Assembly (NCBI GenBank): GCA_017745175.1
Contig: JAGHZY010000035.1
Span: 1 to 42,414, forward strand
Direction: 5' to 3'
Length of the DNA: 42,414 nt
DNA from: Sphingopyxis sp.
Lineage (GTDB): Bacteria; Pseudomonadota; Alphaproteobacteria; Sphingomonadales; Sphingomonadaceae
Below are positions 18,251 to 27,238 of this stretch, in pieces. The notes beneath the pieces were generated by a model that did no database searches, was not told the origin of the DNA, and saw only the letters and a list, made by a program, of their open reading frames with translations. A program made the translations under genes and the position numbers. Each line of letters opens with the position of its first letter. The stretch's first letter is position 1.

Positions 18251-20197
18251 TTATTCGGCGACCGGCGCGTTGCCGGTCAGTTCGGCGCGCAGCTGGTCGA
18301 CGAGCTTCTTGTTGATCGTCACCCCGACGCGGCGCTTCGCTTCGGCGGAGAGCTGCTCGATCAGCTCGTTGCCGAAGGCGGGAGCGAGCGGCTGCGCGAT
18401 GGCGGCGACGCGTTGCGGTTCGATCGCCTTCGGGTCGGGGCGCTGGACTTCATCGAGCGCGATGACCATCCAGCCGCGGTTGCCGGGGATTTCGAGCGTC
18501 TTGACGCTGTTCTTCGCCATCGAGAAGAGCAGGGCGAGTTCGGGCGGAACGGGTTTGCCATTCGCACCGAGTTCGGCGCGGCGCCCGCCGATCGTCTGGA
18601 CATTGCCGATGTTGGGGCCGGCAGCGGCGACGGCTTCATTGAGGCTCTTGCCGCCCTCGACGGCTTTCACGATCGCGCGCGCCTTGTCGCGGGCGACCTT
18701 CTGTCCCTCGGCAAAGCGCCATTCGCCGAGCAGGCCGGCGCGGATCTGCGCAAAGGGCGGCGGCGCGGCGGCAACGATCGACTTCACCGCATAGACGGCG
18801 AATTTCTCGTTCTCGACGAGCGTCGCGATATGGCCTTCGCCCTCGCCGGCGGCCTGGAAGGCCTGTGCGACGAGCGGCGCGAGTTCGGGAGCCGGAACGA
18901 AGGCGGGCTGCGCCGGCGAACGGCCGCTCGGAAGGATCGCCGGCGTCTCGAGAAGCTGGAGCTTGCGGTCGGCGGCGACTTCCTCGACCGAAGCACCGCC
19001 ATTCACCGCGTCCTGGATCGCGTTGTAATAGTCGACGATCGCCTCGTTCGCCTTGTTCTTGGCAAGTTCGGTGCGAATCTCGGCGCTGGCCTCGGCGAGG
19101 CTGCGCGCCGGCTTGGCCGTCACCTCCTCGACGCGCGCGACGCTCCAGCCGAGACCGGTTTGTACCGGGCCGATGACGTCGCCGCGCTTCGCGGCAAAGG
19201 CGGCCTTCGCAGCCGCGGCGCTGCTCGTTGCGGCATAGGCCGACTGAGTCAGGTCGCCGGTGGTCGACGCCGACAGGCCCGCGGCCTGCGCCGCGGCGGC
19301 AAGCGAGGTGCCGCCGCGGACCTTTGTAGCGAGCGCATTGGCCGCGGCCTGATCGGGTACAATCACCTGCGAGAAGCGGCGCGTCTCGCTCGCGGCGAAC
19401 TGTGAGGCATTGTCCTTGTAGACCTTGGCGATTTCGGCATCGGTCACGGCGGGAACCGGGACCGCGCTGCGGTCGAAAAGGGCGTACTGGATGACGCGGC
19501 GTTCGGGCACGGTGAACCGTGCCTTGTTCTGCGCGAGGAAGGTCTGCAGCGCCGCGTCGCCGGGATCGGCGGTGGGCGCGAACGGGCTGGCGGGGATGAA
19601 GGTCGCCTGTCCGCGGCGCTGTTCCATCAGCAGCGCGGCATAGGGCTGCGCCATGCCCAGCGCGATCCGCGGCATCGACGCGATCGGCGCGGCGAGTTGT
19701 TCGATGAGGAGCTGCTGGCGCAGATCGCGGCGGAGCTGCGTTTCGGTCAGGCCATTCTGGCGCAGGAAAGTCTCGAAGACCTTCTGGTCGAACTTGCCCG
19801 ACACGCCGGCGAAGGCGGGCAGATCGGCGATGCGGCCGTCGATCAGCCGCTTGCTGACGCCAAAACCCATATCGGTCGCGAACTGGTCGAAGGCGATTCC
19901 CTCGACAAGCTGATTGAGCACGGTGTCGAGCCCACCCGATTCGACGAACGCAGCCATCGTCAGGCCCGGCTGCTGCTGGCGCGCCTGATTATAGGCTTGG
20001 CGAACGCGCTCGCGCAGCTCGCCGACGCCGATCTGTTCGCTGCCGACCCTGGCGACATTGGCGCCGCCGAGGCCGCCAAAGTTCGAATTGCCGGTGACGT
20101 CGCCGAGCGCAAAGGCAAGGCCGACGAGCACGACGAAGGCGAGGGCGAGGAACTTGCCGATCGTCGAGGAAAACATGGCGCGAATGGCGGTAATCAT
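18251..20197 (-). CDS. ppiD: Peptidylprolyl isomerase/periplasmic folding factor, PpiD (SurA N-terminal) type
   Basis: Membrane-anchored periplasmic chaperone of the PpiD kind, 648 residues. The short cytosolic start (MITAIRAMFSSTIGK) is followed by one transmembrane helix (FLALAFVVLVGLAFAL), a SurA_N-like chaperone region and a parvulin domain (about 220-360, including RFSQVIV and GDVIGPVQTGLGWSVARV). A second half rich in Ala and Glu follows. These proteins sit near the SecYEG exit and help outer-membrane proteins fold. The start ATG 20197 matches the family; ATG 20227 would add ten residues. It heads the tryptophan genes and is divergent from tpiA. Confidence 0.94.
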   Translation of the reverse strand: MITAIRAMFSSTIGKFLALAFVVLVGLAFALGDVTGNSNFGGLGGANVARVGSEQIGVGELRERVRQAYNQARQQQPGLTMAAFVESGGLDTVLNQLVEGIAFDQFATDMGFGVSKRLIDGRIADLPAFAGVSGKFDQKVFETFLRQNGLTETQLRRDLRQQLLIEQLAAPIASMPRIALGMAQPYAALLMEQRRGQATFIPASPFAPTADPGDAALQTFLAQNKARFTVPERRVIQYALFDRSAVPVPAVTDAEIAKVYKDNASQFAASETRRFSQVIVPDQAAANALATKVRGGTSLAAAAQAAGLSASTTGDLTQSAYAATSSAAAAKAAFAAKRGDVIGPVQTGLGWSVARVEEVTAKPARSLAEASAEIRTELAKNKANEAIVDYYNAIQDAVNGGASVEEVAADRKLQLLETPAILPSGRSPAQPAFVPAPELAPLVAQAFQAAGEGEGHIATLVENEKFAVYAVKSIVAAAPPPFAQIRAGLLGEWRFAEGQKVARDKARAIVKAVEGGKSLNEAVAAAGPNIGNVQTIGGRRAELGANGKPVPPELALLFSMAKNSVKTLEIPGNRGWMVIALDEVQRPDPKAIEPQRVAAIAQPLAPAFGNELIEQLSAEAKRRVGVTINKKLVDQLRAELTGNAPVAE

Positions 20198-20375
20198 GAA
20201 GCGGGCATTCTTTCGGACAGGGCGCATCGAGCGCTGTTGCGCGCTGCTTTAGAGGCGTGATGGCACGGCATCAAGGCGGGAAAGGGGCTTTTCGCGCTGC
20301 GCGAGGCGGCTTGCCTAGTCACGCCGGGCGCCGCTAGGGGCTGACGATGTCCAGCGTGAAGGGAGAGGCGGCAAG

Positions 20376-21122
20376 ATGACGCGGCGCAAATATGTGGTCG
20401 GCAACTGGAAGATGAACGGATTGTCGGAGGCCATCGGCGAAGCGCAGGCGATTTTCGCCGCAGCCGGCGAATATCCGGCGGTCGATGTCGCGATATGCCC
20501 GCCTTTCACGCTGATCGGCGCGATGGCTGCCGCCGCCGCGGGGCGAACCGTCGGCGGGCAGGATTGCCACAGTGCGGCATCGGGCGCCTTCACCGGATCG
20601 GTCGCGGCGCCGATGCTCGCCGATATCGGCGCGAGCCTCGTGATCGTCGGCCACAGCGAGCGGCGCGAGGGCTTCGGCGAAAGCGATGCCGATGTGTGCG
20701 CCAAGGCCGAAGCCGGGCTGGCCGCCGGCCTGTCGGTGATCCTGTGCGTCGGCGAACCGCGCGACGTGCGCGAATCGGGCGGCGCGATCGACTTTGTTCT
20801 GGCCCAGATTGCGGGTTCGGTACCCGGCGAATTCGATCCGGCGCGCCTGGCGATCGCTTATGAACCGATCTGGGCGATCGGGACCGGACTGGTGCCGACC
20901 GTCGGCGATGTCGCGGCCATACACGGGGCAATCCGCGGGGCGCTGGCGGCGCGGTTCGGCGGCAAGGCAGAGGATATGCGCATCCTTTACGGCGGTTCGG
21001 TCAATGGCGAGAACGCCGCCGAGCTGCTCGATGCCGGCGATGTCGACGGCGCGCTCGTCGGCGGCGCGAGCCTGACGGCTGCGAAGTTCGTGCCGATCAT
21101 CGCAGCCGCGGCCGATCTATAA
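20376..21122 (+). CDS. tpiA: Triose-phosphate isomerase
   Basis: Glycolytic and gluconeogenic enzyme that interconverts dihydroxyacetone phosphate and glyceraldehyde 3-phosphate. It is a TIM barrel of 248 residues. Active-site parts: NWKMN with Lys12, VIVGHSERRE with His93, AYEPIWAIGTG with Glu163, and ILYGGSVNGENA at the phosphate site. GGGAGAGG lies upstream of the ATG. It is divergent from ppiD and followed by secG and pyrG. Confidence 0.98.
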   Translation: MTRRKYVVGNWKMNGLSEAIGEAQAIFAAAGEYPAVDVAICPPFTLIGAMAAAAAGRTVGGQDCHSAASGAFTGSVAAPMLADIGASLVIVGHSERREGFGESDADVCAKAEAGLAAGLSVILCVGEPRDVRESGGAIDFVLAQIAGSVPGEFDPARLAIAYEPIWAIGTGLVPTVGDVAAIHGAIRGALAARFGGKAEDMRILYGGSVNGENAAELLDAGDVDGALVGGASLTAAKFVPIIAAAADL

Positions 21123-21152
21123 TCGTCGCCCCTGCGAAGGCGGGGCGACGAT
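21122..21152. repeat. Short palindrome after tpiA (repeat family 2)
   Basis: An 11-base-pair stem, ATCGTCGCCCC with GGGGCGACGAT, around a 9-base loop (TGCGAAGGC). It starts at the tpiA stop codon. The core resembles the repeats at 27100-27179 and 32856-32883. No T-run follows, so it may be a REP-like element that also blunts read-through. Confidence 0.7.
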
Positions 21153-21244
21153 CGGGTGCCGACGTATGGGTTGAAGCGAAGCCGCTTCGTCTCTATGTGC
21201 GCCGCGGGCGCGGTCCGTGTGAGGCCGCGCGAGTTCGGGAAAAT

Positions 21245-21700
21245 ATGATGTCCAGCCTCTTCACCTTCATACTCGTCGTACAGGCGCTCGTCGCCGCGAC
21301 GATGATCGGCGTCATTCTGATGCAGAAGTCGGAAGGTGGCGGCCTGGGCGTCGGTGGCAGCCCCGCAGGTCTGCTGTCAGCGCGCGGCGCGGCGGATTTC
21401 ATGACCCGCGCGACAACGATCCTCGCGACGGCGTTCGTCGCGCTGTCGATCCTGCTCGCGGCAATGGCCTCGGTCGGCCGCAGCGGTTCGACGATCGATA
21501 CCTCGCTGTCGAAGACAGCGCAGACGAGCGGCGCGGCTCCGTCGTCGTCGCTGACCGGCCCGGCGCAGCCCGCACAAGCGGCACCTGCCGGCGCGGCGCC
21601 CGCCCCGGCGAGCGACGATCCGCTGGCAGCCGCTGCCGCCGCGGCGGCGAGCCGGGAAGCCGCTTCGGTTCCCGCACAGGCACCCCCCGCCAAGAAATAA
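21245..21700 (+). CDS. secG: Preprotein translocase subunit SecG
   Basis: Small inner-membrane subunit of SecYEG. The two-helix SecG core fills residues 1-75: MMSSLFTFILVVQALVAATM, the conserved loop GVILMQKSEGGGLGVGGS, and the second helix TTILATAFVALSILLAAMAS. The tail from about residue 80 on is low in complexity and rich in Ala, Pro and Ser, as in other alphaproteobacteria. Two adjacent ATGs (21245, 21248) can serve as start; CGGGA lies upstream. It is followed by pyrG. Confidence 0.95.
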   Translation: MMSSLFTFILVVQALVAATMIGVILMQKSEGGGLGVGGSPAGLLSARGAADFMTRATTILATAFVALSILLAAMASVGRSGSTIDTSLSKTAQTSGAAPSSSLTGPAQPAQAAPAGAAPAPASDDPLAAAAAAAASREAASVPAQAPPAKK

Positions 21701-21729
21701 CCGGCGGCTCCGGCCTCCACCCAGCCCGC

Positions 21730-21777
21730 CCGGCGGAAATAATTTCCGCCGGATGCGATTCGACGGCTTGCGCCGTC
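21730..21777 (+). other. Tandem hairpins in the secG-pyrG gap
   Basis: Two stem-loops in a row: a perfect 10-base-pair stem CCGGCGGAAA/TTTCCGCCGG with loop TAA (21730-21752), and a 6-base-pair stem GACGGC/GCCGTC with loop TTGC (21762-21777). They lie 30-77 bases before the pyrG start. The first could partly end the secG transcript, or the pair could be a pyrG leader structure; there is no clear T-run. Confidence 0.6.
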
Positions 21778-21806
21778 CCCCTCCCGTTGAGTAAGTCTTT
21801 CCTCCC

Positions 21807-23438
21807 ATGGCGCGGTTCATTTTTATCACCGGCGGCGTGGTCTCCTCGCTTGGCAAAGGTTTGATGGCGGCTAGCCTCGCAGCCTTGTTGCAGGCGCGTG
21901 GCTATCGTGTCCGCATCCGGAAGTTCGATCCGTATCTCAACGTCGATCCGGGCACGATGTCGCCCTATCAGCACGGCGAGGTCTATGTGACCGACGACGG
22001 GGCCGAGACCGACCTCGACCTCGGCCATTACGAGCGCTTTACCGGCGTTGCGGCGCGCCAGAGCGACAATGTCACCTCGGGCCGCATCTATCAGGGCATC
22101 ATCGCCAAGGAGCGCCGCGGCGACTATCTGGGCGCGACGGTGCAGGTTGTCCCGCACGTCACCGACGCGATCAAGGAATTCGCGCGCGCCGAGACCGATG
22201 ACCTCGATTTCGTGCTGTGCGAGATCGGCGGCACCGTCGGCGACATCGAATCGCTGCCGTTCATCGAAGCGATCCGTCAGCTGAAGAACGAAGAGGGGCG
22301 CGAAAACGCGATCTCGGTTCATGTCACGCTGGTGCCGTATATCGCCGCCGCGGGCGAGCTGAAGACCAAGCCGACGCAGCACAGCGTGCGCGAACTCGCC
22401 TCGCTGGGCGTCCAGCCCGATATTTTGCTCTGCCGCTGCGAAAAGCCGCTGCCCGAGAGCGAACGCGCGAAGATCGCGCTTTTCTGCAACGTCCGCAAGG
22501 AAGCGGTTATCCCCGCGCTCGACGCCGACAGCATCTATTCCGTCCCCGTCCAATATCATGGCGAGGGACTGGACAGCGAAGTATTGCGCGCGTTCGGCAT
22601 TCATGACGCGCCGGCACCCGACCTGTCGCGCTGGTACGACATCATGGACCGCAAGCAGCATCCCGAGGGCGAGGTCACGATCGGCGTCGTCGGCAAATAT
22701 GTGTCGCTGCCCGACGCCTACAAGTCGCTCAACGAGGCCCTGGTCCATGGCGGCATGGCGCACCGGGTCAAGGTCAATATCCGCTGGCTCGACGCCGAGA
22801 TGTTCGAGCGCGACGAGGATCTCGCCGCCAACCTCGAGCCGATGCACGGCATTCTCGTCCCCGGCGGCTTCGGCGAGCGCGGGTCCGAGGGCAAGATTTC
22901 GAGCGTGCGTTTCGCGCGCGAACGGGGTGTGCCCTTCTTCGGGATTTGCCTCGGCATGCAGATGGCGTGCATCGAGGGCGCGCGGAACACAAGCGGTATC
23001 GCCGACGCGTCGAGCACCGAATTCGGCCCGACCGACGAGCCCGTCGTCGGCATGATTACCGAATGGATGAGCGACGAAGGTCTGCAGAAGCGCGGCGCCG
23101 ACACCGACCTCGGCGGCACGATGCGGCTCGGCGCCTATGAGGCGAAACTGTCGCCGAACAGCCATGTCGCGAGCGTCTATGGCGCCAACGACATCAGCGA
23201 GCGGCATCGCCATCGTTATGAGGTCAACAACGCCTATCGCGAGCAACTCGAAAAGGGCGGGCTCGTCTTCTCGGGGATGTCGCCCGATGGCATGCTGCCG
23301 GAAATCGTTGAGCGTCCGGACCATCCGTGGTTTATCGGGGTGCAGTTCCACCCGGAACTCAAGTCGAAGCCGTTCGACCCGCACCCGCTGTTCGCGGGGT
23401 TCATCGAGGCGGCGGTAAAGCAGAGCCGGCTGGTCTGA
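21807..23438 (+). CDS. pyrG: CTP synthase (glutamine hydrolysing)
   Basis: Makes CTP from UTP, ATP and glutamine. It has 543 residues, the usual length. The N-terminal synthase domain starts [18 protein letters not shown] with the ATP loop, then [20 protein letters not shown] and [20 protein letters not shown]. The C-terminal amidotransferase domain has Cys381 (GICLGMQMA) and His515/Glu517 ([17 protein letters not shown]). It follows secG and is 26 bases upstream of a Crp-like gene. Confidence 0.98.
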   Translation: MARFIFITGGVVSSLGKGLMAASLAALLQARGYRVRIRKFDPYLNVDPGTMSPYQHGEVYVTDDGAETDLDLGHYERFTGVAARQSDNVTSGRIYQGIIAKERRGDYLGATVQVVPHVTDAIKEFARAETDDLDFVLCEIGGTVGDIESLPFIEAIRQLKNEEGRENAISVHVTLVPYIAAAGELKTKPTQHSVRELASLGVQPDILLCRCEKPLPESERAKIALFCNVRKEAVIPALDADSIYSVPVQYHGEGLDSEVLRAFGIHDAPAPDLSRWYDIMDRKQHPEGEVTIGVVGKYVSLPDAYKSLNEALVHGGMAHRVKVNIRWLDAEMFERDEDLAANLEPMHGILVPGGFGERGSEGKISSVRFARERGVPFFGICLGMQMACIEGARNTSGIADASSTEFGPTDEPVVGMITEWMSDEGLQKRGADTDLGGTMRLGAYEAKLSPNSHVASVYGANDISERHRHRYEVNNAYREQLEKGGLVFSGMSPDGMLPEIVERPDHPWFIGVQFHPELKSKPFDPHPLFAGFIEAAVKQSRLV

Positions 23439-23464
23439 CGCCGGGAAAAAGGGACACAGGGGTT

Positions 23465-24148
23465 ATGGATCACGCGAAACTCGCCGAGTTGCAGGGCCCC
23501 GACAGCATCTTTTCCGGTCTTTCGGTCGAGGACTGGGCCGAAATCGCGCGTCGCGCGGTGCAGGTCAATTTCGCCAAGGGCAAGGAATTGCTCGTCCAGG
23601 GCGACCCGGGCGATATGATGCTGATCCTGACCGAAGGAACGGCGCGCGTGTCGATGCTCACCTCGGGCGGGCGCGAGATCGTGCTCGCCTATGCTGAGCC
23701 CGGCGCGGTGCTGGGCGAGATCGCGCTGCTCGACGGCGGCGAGCGGACGGCATCGGTCACGGCAACGAGCGCGGGAAGCGCACTCCAGCTCGGGCGCAAC
23801 GCGCTCAAGGATTTCGCCGCGAGCCATCCCGAATTCACCTGGTCGCTGATGCAGCAGCTTGCGCGCCGGCTGCGCACGGCCGACCAGACGATCGAGAGCG
23901 ACCGCGCCTATGCCTCGGGCCCGCGGCTCGCGCGTTACCTGAAGCGGCTGATCCGCAAGGATGTCGAGGCGTCACAGCGCGTCGAGCTGAGCCAGACCGA
24001 GCTCGGCAATTTCGCGGGCATGAGCCGCGAGCATATCAACCGCCAGCTCAAGAGCTGGGAGGAATCGGGCGTGATCTCGCTCGAGCAGGGGCGCGTGCGC
24101 GTGCTCGACGCCGAGATGCTCGAGGATATCAGCGAGAGCGAGGGGTAG
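23465..24148 (+). CDS. Crp/Fnr family transcriptional regulator
   Basis: A 227-residue regulator with an N-terminal cyclic-nucleotide-binding beta roll (about 15-130) and a C-terminal winged helix-turn-helix (QTELGNFAGMSREHINRQLKSWEESGVI). The segment GEIALLDGGERTASVTA matches the phosphate-binding cassette of Crp, with its Glu, Arg and Thr, so binding of cAMP or a related nucleotide is possible. There is no Fnr-type cysteine cluster. The start ATG 23465 has an ACAGGGG just upstream. It lies 26 bases after pyrG and may share its transcript. Targets are unknown. Confidence 0.92.
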   Translation: MDHAKLAELQGPDSIFSGLSVEDWAEIARRAVQVNFAKGKELLVQGDPGDMMLILTEGTARVSMLTSGGREIVLAYAEPGAVLGEIALLDGGERTASVTATSAGSALQLGRNALKDFAASHPEFTWSLMQQLARRLRTADQTIESDRAYASGPRLARYLKRLIRKDVEASQRVELSQTELGNFAGMSREHINRQLKSWEESGVISLEQGRVRVLDAEMLEDISESEG

Positions 24149-24232
24149 GGCAGGTTTCGACCGGGAGCCGATGAAGGAAGAAATGACCGCTCTCCACCTC
24201 AAAACGGATATCGAATTGCGGAGAGCCGGGAA

Positions 24233-24275
24233 TCACAACGCCCGGGCCTCGTTTCCGAGACCCGGGCGCCTGTGA
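24233..24275. terminator. Strong hairpin downstream of the Crp-like gene
   Basis: A 13-base-pair stem with one C-A mismatch (plus strand) and a 4-base loop, extended outward by TCACA with TGTGA. It lies 85 bases after the Crp-like gene. No long T-run follows on either strand, so termination is inferred from stability and position. It may instead belong to an RNA encoded here. Confidence 0.5.
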
Positions 24276-24431
24276 CGAACGTCGCCATCCCCCTTGTTGC
24301 AGGCCTGGCGAAAGGCCTGCACTCCCTGGAGCCGGGCCTTTGGGCCGCGTTGAACCAGAAGCCTCGGGGTAGGTCCTGGGGGGGGCTTTGTCACCCTCTC
24401 ACGGGTGTTTGGCCCTGCTTTTGCAAGCGGC

Positions 24432-24461
24432 TGTGACCTATGGGCAACACATTCATATAAT
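24432..24461 (+). promoter_or_regulatory. Possible sigma-70 promoter for the lolC/E-lolD genes
   Basis: A perfect TATAAT (24456-24461) with a weak TGTGAC as -35 (24432-24437), 18 bases apart. It lies about 107 bases before the permease gene, which has no other obvious promoter. The surrounding DNA is locally AT-rich. Confidence 0.5.
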
Positions 24462-24568
24462 CATTTGGGGTTTGATGTCGTGCGAGCGCCCATTGCCAGC
24501 ACTGTCCGACCTGCCTAAAGCGGCGCAATGCGCGAACCTTTCAGAGCGCCGCAAAGGCTGATCGCTTC

Positions 24569-25819
24569 ATGATCCTGCGTCCGTACGAACGCACCATCTT
24601 CAAACGCTATTTGCTACCGCAGCGCGGCGAGGGCTTCATCTTCGTCGCGGCGGCGTTCAGCTTTACCGCAGTGATGCTCGGCGTTGCGGCGCTGGTTGTG
24701 GTGATGAGCGTGATGAACGGCGTGCGCAGCGACCTGTTCGACAAGATCGTCGGGCTGAACGGCCATGCCGTCGTGCAGGGCTTCGGCGGGCGGATCGATG
24801 ACTGGCGCGACGTCCTGAAACAGGCAAAGGCGACGCCGGGCGTCGTGTCGGCGACCCCGCTGATCGAGCAGCCCTTGCTTGCGACCTTCAGCGGGCGCGT
24901 CGAGGGTGTGCTTGTGCGCGGTATGACCGTGCCGGACATCCGGAACAACAGGACGCTGGGCGGCAAGGTGTTGCAGGGCAGCCTGACCAGCCTGACGCCG
25001 AATTCGGGCAATGTCGCGATCGGCAGCGAACTCGCGCGCAATCTGGGCGCGCAGGTCGGGTCGAATGTGACGATCATCAACCCGCAGGGGCGTTCGACGC
25101 CGTTCGGAACGGTGCCGCGCGAGATCAGCTATCGCGTTTCGGCGATTTTCGAAATCGGCGTCTATGATTTCGACAAGGCCTATATCGTGATGCCGATGGA
25201 GGATGCGCAGCTCCTCCTCCTTACCGGCGACCAGGTCCAGATGATCGAGGTCAAGACCGAGGATCCCGACCGCGTCGGCGAGATCATGCGGCCGCTCGCC
25301 GAAAAGGTCGCGGCGCAGGCGGTGGTGTCCGACTGGCGGTCGATGAACGCCAGCCTGTTCGAGGCGCTGTCGGTCGAGCGCGTCGCGATGTTCGTGATCC
25401 TGTCGCTGATCATTCTTGTCGCCTCGTTCAACATCATCTCGTCGCTGATCATGCTCGTGCGCGCGAAAACCCGCGACATGGCGATCCTGCGCACGATGGG
25501 CGCGCCGCGCGACGCGGTGATGCGCATCTTCATGGCGATCGGACTGTCGATCGGCATCGCGGGCACGATCGCCGGGATGATCGTCGGCTTTTCGCTGCTC
25601 TATTTCCGGCAGGGCGTGCTGCGCGGGGTCGAATTCATCACCGGTCGACCGCTGTGGGATCCTTCGATCCGCTTCCTCACCGAACTGCCGTCGAAGCCCG
25701 ATCCGTTCGAAATCACCGCGATCGTGATCATGGTGATTGTGTTCAGCTTCCTCGCGACGCTCTATCCCGCATACAAGGCCGCCAATACCGACCCCGTGCA
25801 GGTACTGCGCTATGAATGA
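24569..25819 (+). CDS. Lipoprotein-releasing ABC transporter permease, LolC/LolE family
   Basis: Inner-membrane subunit of the machine that lifts lipoproteins out of the inner membrane and hands them to LolA. It has 416 residues and the typical layout: one N-terminal helix ([29 protein letters not shown]), a large periplasmic domain (about 55-265), and three C-terminal helices with the FtsX-like core ([33 protein letters not shown]). It ends with the usual [18 protein letters not shown]. Only one permease gene is present next to lolD, which suggests a homodimer or LolF-like single permease. It overlaps lolD by 8 bases. Confidence 0.95.
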   Translation: MILRPYERTIFKRYLLPQRGEGFIFVAAAFSFTAVMLGVAALVVVMSVMNGVRSDLFDKIVGLNGHAVVQGFGGRIDDWRDVLKQAKATPGVVSATPLIEQPLLATFSGRVEGVLVRGMTVPDIRNNRTLGGKVLQGSLTSLTPNSGNVAIGSELARNLGAQVGSNVTIINPQGRSTPFGTVPREISYRVSAIFEIGVYDFDKAYIVMPMEDAQLLLLTGDQVQMIEVKTEDPDRVGEIMRPLAEKVAAQAVVSDWRSMNASLFEALSVERVAMFVILSLIILVASFNIISSLIMLVRAKTRDMAILRTMGAPRDAVMRIFMAIGLSIGIAGTIAGMIVGFSLLYFRQGVLRGVEFITGRPLWDPSIRFLTELPSKPDPFEITAIVIMVIVFSFLATLYPAYKAANTDPVQVLRYE

Positions 25820-26489
25820 TGTCGCGCTGGAACTGATCGGGCTGAAGCGCAGCTTCCGCCAGGGCGACGTTACGATCGAGGTGCTGCGCGGCGTCAACGC
25901 GTCGCTGCGGCGCGGCGAGATCGTCGCACTGCTGGGGCCGTCGGGGTCGGGCAAGTCGACGATGCTGCAGGCGGTCGGCCTGCTCGAAGGCGGATTCGGC
26001 GGCACGATCCGCATCGACGGCGAGGATGTCACGCGCTTCGAGCAGGGCGAGCGGACAAGGACGCGGCGCGAGAAGATCGGCTTCGTCTATCAATTCCATC
26101 ACCTGCTTCCCGATTTCAACGCGATCGAGAATGTCGTGCTGCCGCAGCTGATCCGCGGTGCGGGACAGGCGGAGGCCGAAGAACGCGCAGCCGACCTGCT
26201 CGGACGGCTCGGTCTCGCCGAACGGCTGCATCACAAACCCAGCAAATTGTCGGGCGGCGAGCAGCAGCGCGTCGCGGTGGCGCGCGCGCTCGCGAACCGT
26301 CCCTTGCTCGTCCTCGCCGACGAGCCGACGGGCAATCTCGACGAGGCGACCGCCGACCGGGTCTTCGACCAGTTCGTCAAGCTGGTGCGCGACCATGGTT
26401 CGGCCGCGCTGGTCGCGACGCATAACGAGCGACTGGCAGCGAAAATGGACCGGGTACTGCGCTTGCACGAGGGGCACATCGAGGCGTAG
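25812..26489 (+). CDS. lolD: Lipoprotein-releasing ABC transporter ATP-binding protein LolD
   Basis: ATPase subunit partner of the preceding permease, 225 residues. Walker A is GPSGSGKST (42-50), the signature is [15 protein letters not shown], Walker B is [13 protein letters not shown], and the switch His lies in ATHNERLA. The [21 protein letters not shown] segment is characteristic of LolD. The start ATG 25812 lies inside the end of the permease gene, giving coupled translation. Confidence 0.97.
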   Translation: MNDVALELIGLKRSFRQGDVTIEVLRGVNASLRRGEIVALLGPSGSGKSTMLQAVGLLEGGFGGTIRIDGEDVTRFEQGERTRTRREKIGFVYQFHHLLPDFNAIENVVLPQLIRGAGQAEAEERAADLLGRLGLAERLHHKPSKLSGGEQQRVAVARALANRPLLVLADEPTGNLDEATADRVFDQFVKLVRDHGSAALVATHNERLAAKMDRVLRLHEGHIEA

Positions 26490-26519
26490 TCTCGCCGTAT
26501 CGATTACAAGTCCATTCCC

Positions 26520-26600
26520 CGTTCGCATCGAGCGAAGTCGAGATGCCCCTCGACCGCACGCTGGGCCGACGGGTGTCTCGACTTCGCTCGACACGAACGG
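26520..26600. repeat. Palindromic intergenic repeat, family 3
   Basis: Two inverted arms of about 33 bases (26520-26553 and 26567-26600) with a few mismatches. The arm core is TCGAGCGAAGTCGAGA, a sequence I associate with intergenic repeats in sphingomonads. It fills the gap between lolD and the glutathione peroxidase gene. No T-run follows. Confidence 0.85.
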
Positions 26601-26622
26601 TTTAGTATGGAGGGGATGGACT

Positions 26623-27099
26623 ATGGCGCTTTATGATCTTTCGGCGAAGCTGCCCGATGGCGGATCGCAATCGCTCGCCGATTATCGCGGCAAGGTGCTG
26701 CTGATCGTCAACACCGCGTCGAAATGCGGCTTCACCCCGCAATATGAGGGGCTGGAGGAGCTGTACCGTGACTATCAGGATCGCGGGTTCGAGATACTGG
26801 CCTTCCCGTGCAACCAGTTCGGCGCGCAGGAGCCGGGCGACGCGGAAGAGATCAAGAATTTCTGTTCGCTGACCTATGACGTGTCCTTTCCGCTGATGGC
26901 GAAGATCGACGTCAACGGCGACGATGCGGACCCGATCTTCAAGCATCTGAAGAAGGAAAAGACCGGGCTGCTCGGCAGCGGGATCAAGTGGAATTTCACC
27001 AAATTCCTCGTCGACCGCGAGGGCAGGACGGTATCGCGCCACGCGCCGACGACGAAACCCGAACAATTGCGCAAGGAGATCGAGGAACTGCTCGGCTGA
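26623..27099 (+). CDS. Glutathione peroxidase family protein (probably thioredoxin-dependent)
   Basis: A 158-residue peroxidase that reduces hydroperoxides. The active site uses Cys35 (NTASKCGFTPQ) rather than selenocysteine, with Gln65 (FPCNQFG) and Trp123/Asn124 (KWNFTKF). A second Cys81 (EEIKNFC) sits where the resolving cysteine of thioredoxin-dependent members is found, so thioredoxin may be the true reductant. There is no signal peptide; it is cytosolic. The start ATG 26623 has AGGGGATGG upstream. It stands between two palindromic repeats and is probably monocistronic. Confidence 0.96.
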   Translation: MALYDLSAKLPDGGSQSLADYRGKVLLIVNTASKCGFTPQYEGLEELYRDYQDRGFEILAFPCNQFGAQEPGDAEEIKNFCSLTYDVSFPLMAKIDVNGDDADPIFKHLKKEKTGLLGSGIKWNFTKFLVDREGRTVSRHAPTTKPEQLRKEIEELLG

Positions 27100-27179
27100 C
27101 ACGTCGCCCCGCGAAGGCGGGGGCCGTTGTCGACCTTGCGCGACGTCCCAAGCGGCCTCCGCCTTCGCGGGGTGACGTG
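27100..27179. repeat. Palindromic intergenic repeat, family 2
   Basis: Two inverted arms of 27 bases (27100-27126 and 27153-27179) with two mismatches; core CCCCGCGAAGGCGG. It shares its core with the shorter palindromes at 21122-21152 and 32856-32883. It lies between the peroxidase gene and dnaE. Confidence 0.85.
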
Positions 27180-27238
27180 TTTCATAATTGCGTCACTCTT
27201 TGCTTCCCCGAATCATCCCGTCCGCATAGCGTCATCCG

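Larger units (their letters stand above)
24149..24568. ncRNA. 420-base gap with stem-loops; possible structured RNA or long leader
   Basis: No plausible coding frame is found here. The stretch holds several stem-loops: CGCCCGGGCCTCG/CGAGACCCGGGCG with a 4-base loop at 24239-24268, GCAGGCCT/AGGCCTGC at 24299-24320, GGCC repeats near 24331-24346, a C-rich run (24288-24294) that can pair with a G-run near 24378-24384, and CACCC/GGGTG at 24391-24406. The first hairpin has a C-A mismatch as plus-strand RNA but a U-G pair and a GAAA tetraloop as minus-strand RNA, which weakly favours a minus-strand transcript. I looked for signs of tmRNA, SRP RNA, RNase P RNA and a full 6S RNA and did not find them. 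Family and strand remain open. Confidence 0.35.

Noticed and set aside
24149..24568. 6S RNA, tmRNA, SRP RNA or RNase P RNA
   Set aside because: I did not find the GGAAGGAAGCAGC-like SRP loop, the GAGGAAAGTC of RNase P RNA, a tRNA-like tmRNA end, or a full 6S hairpin. A covariance search would decide.
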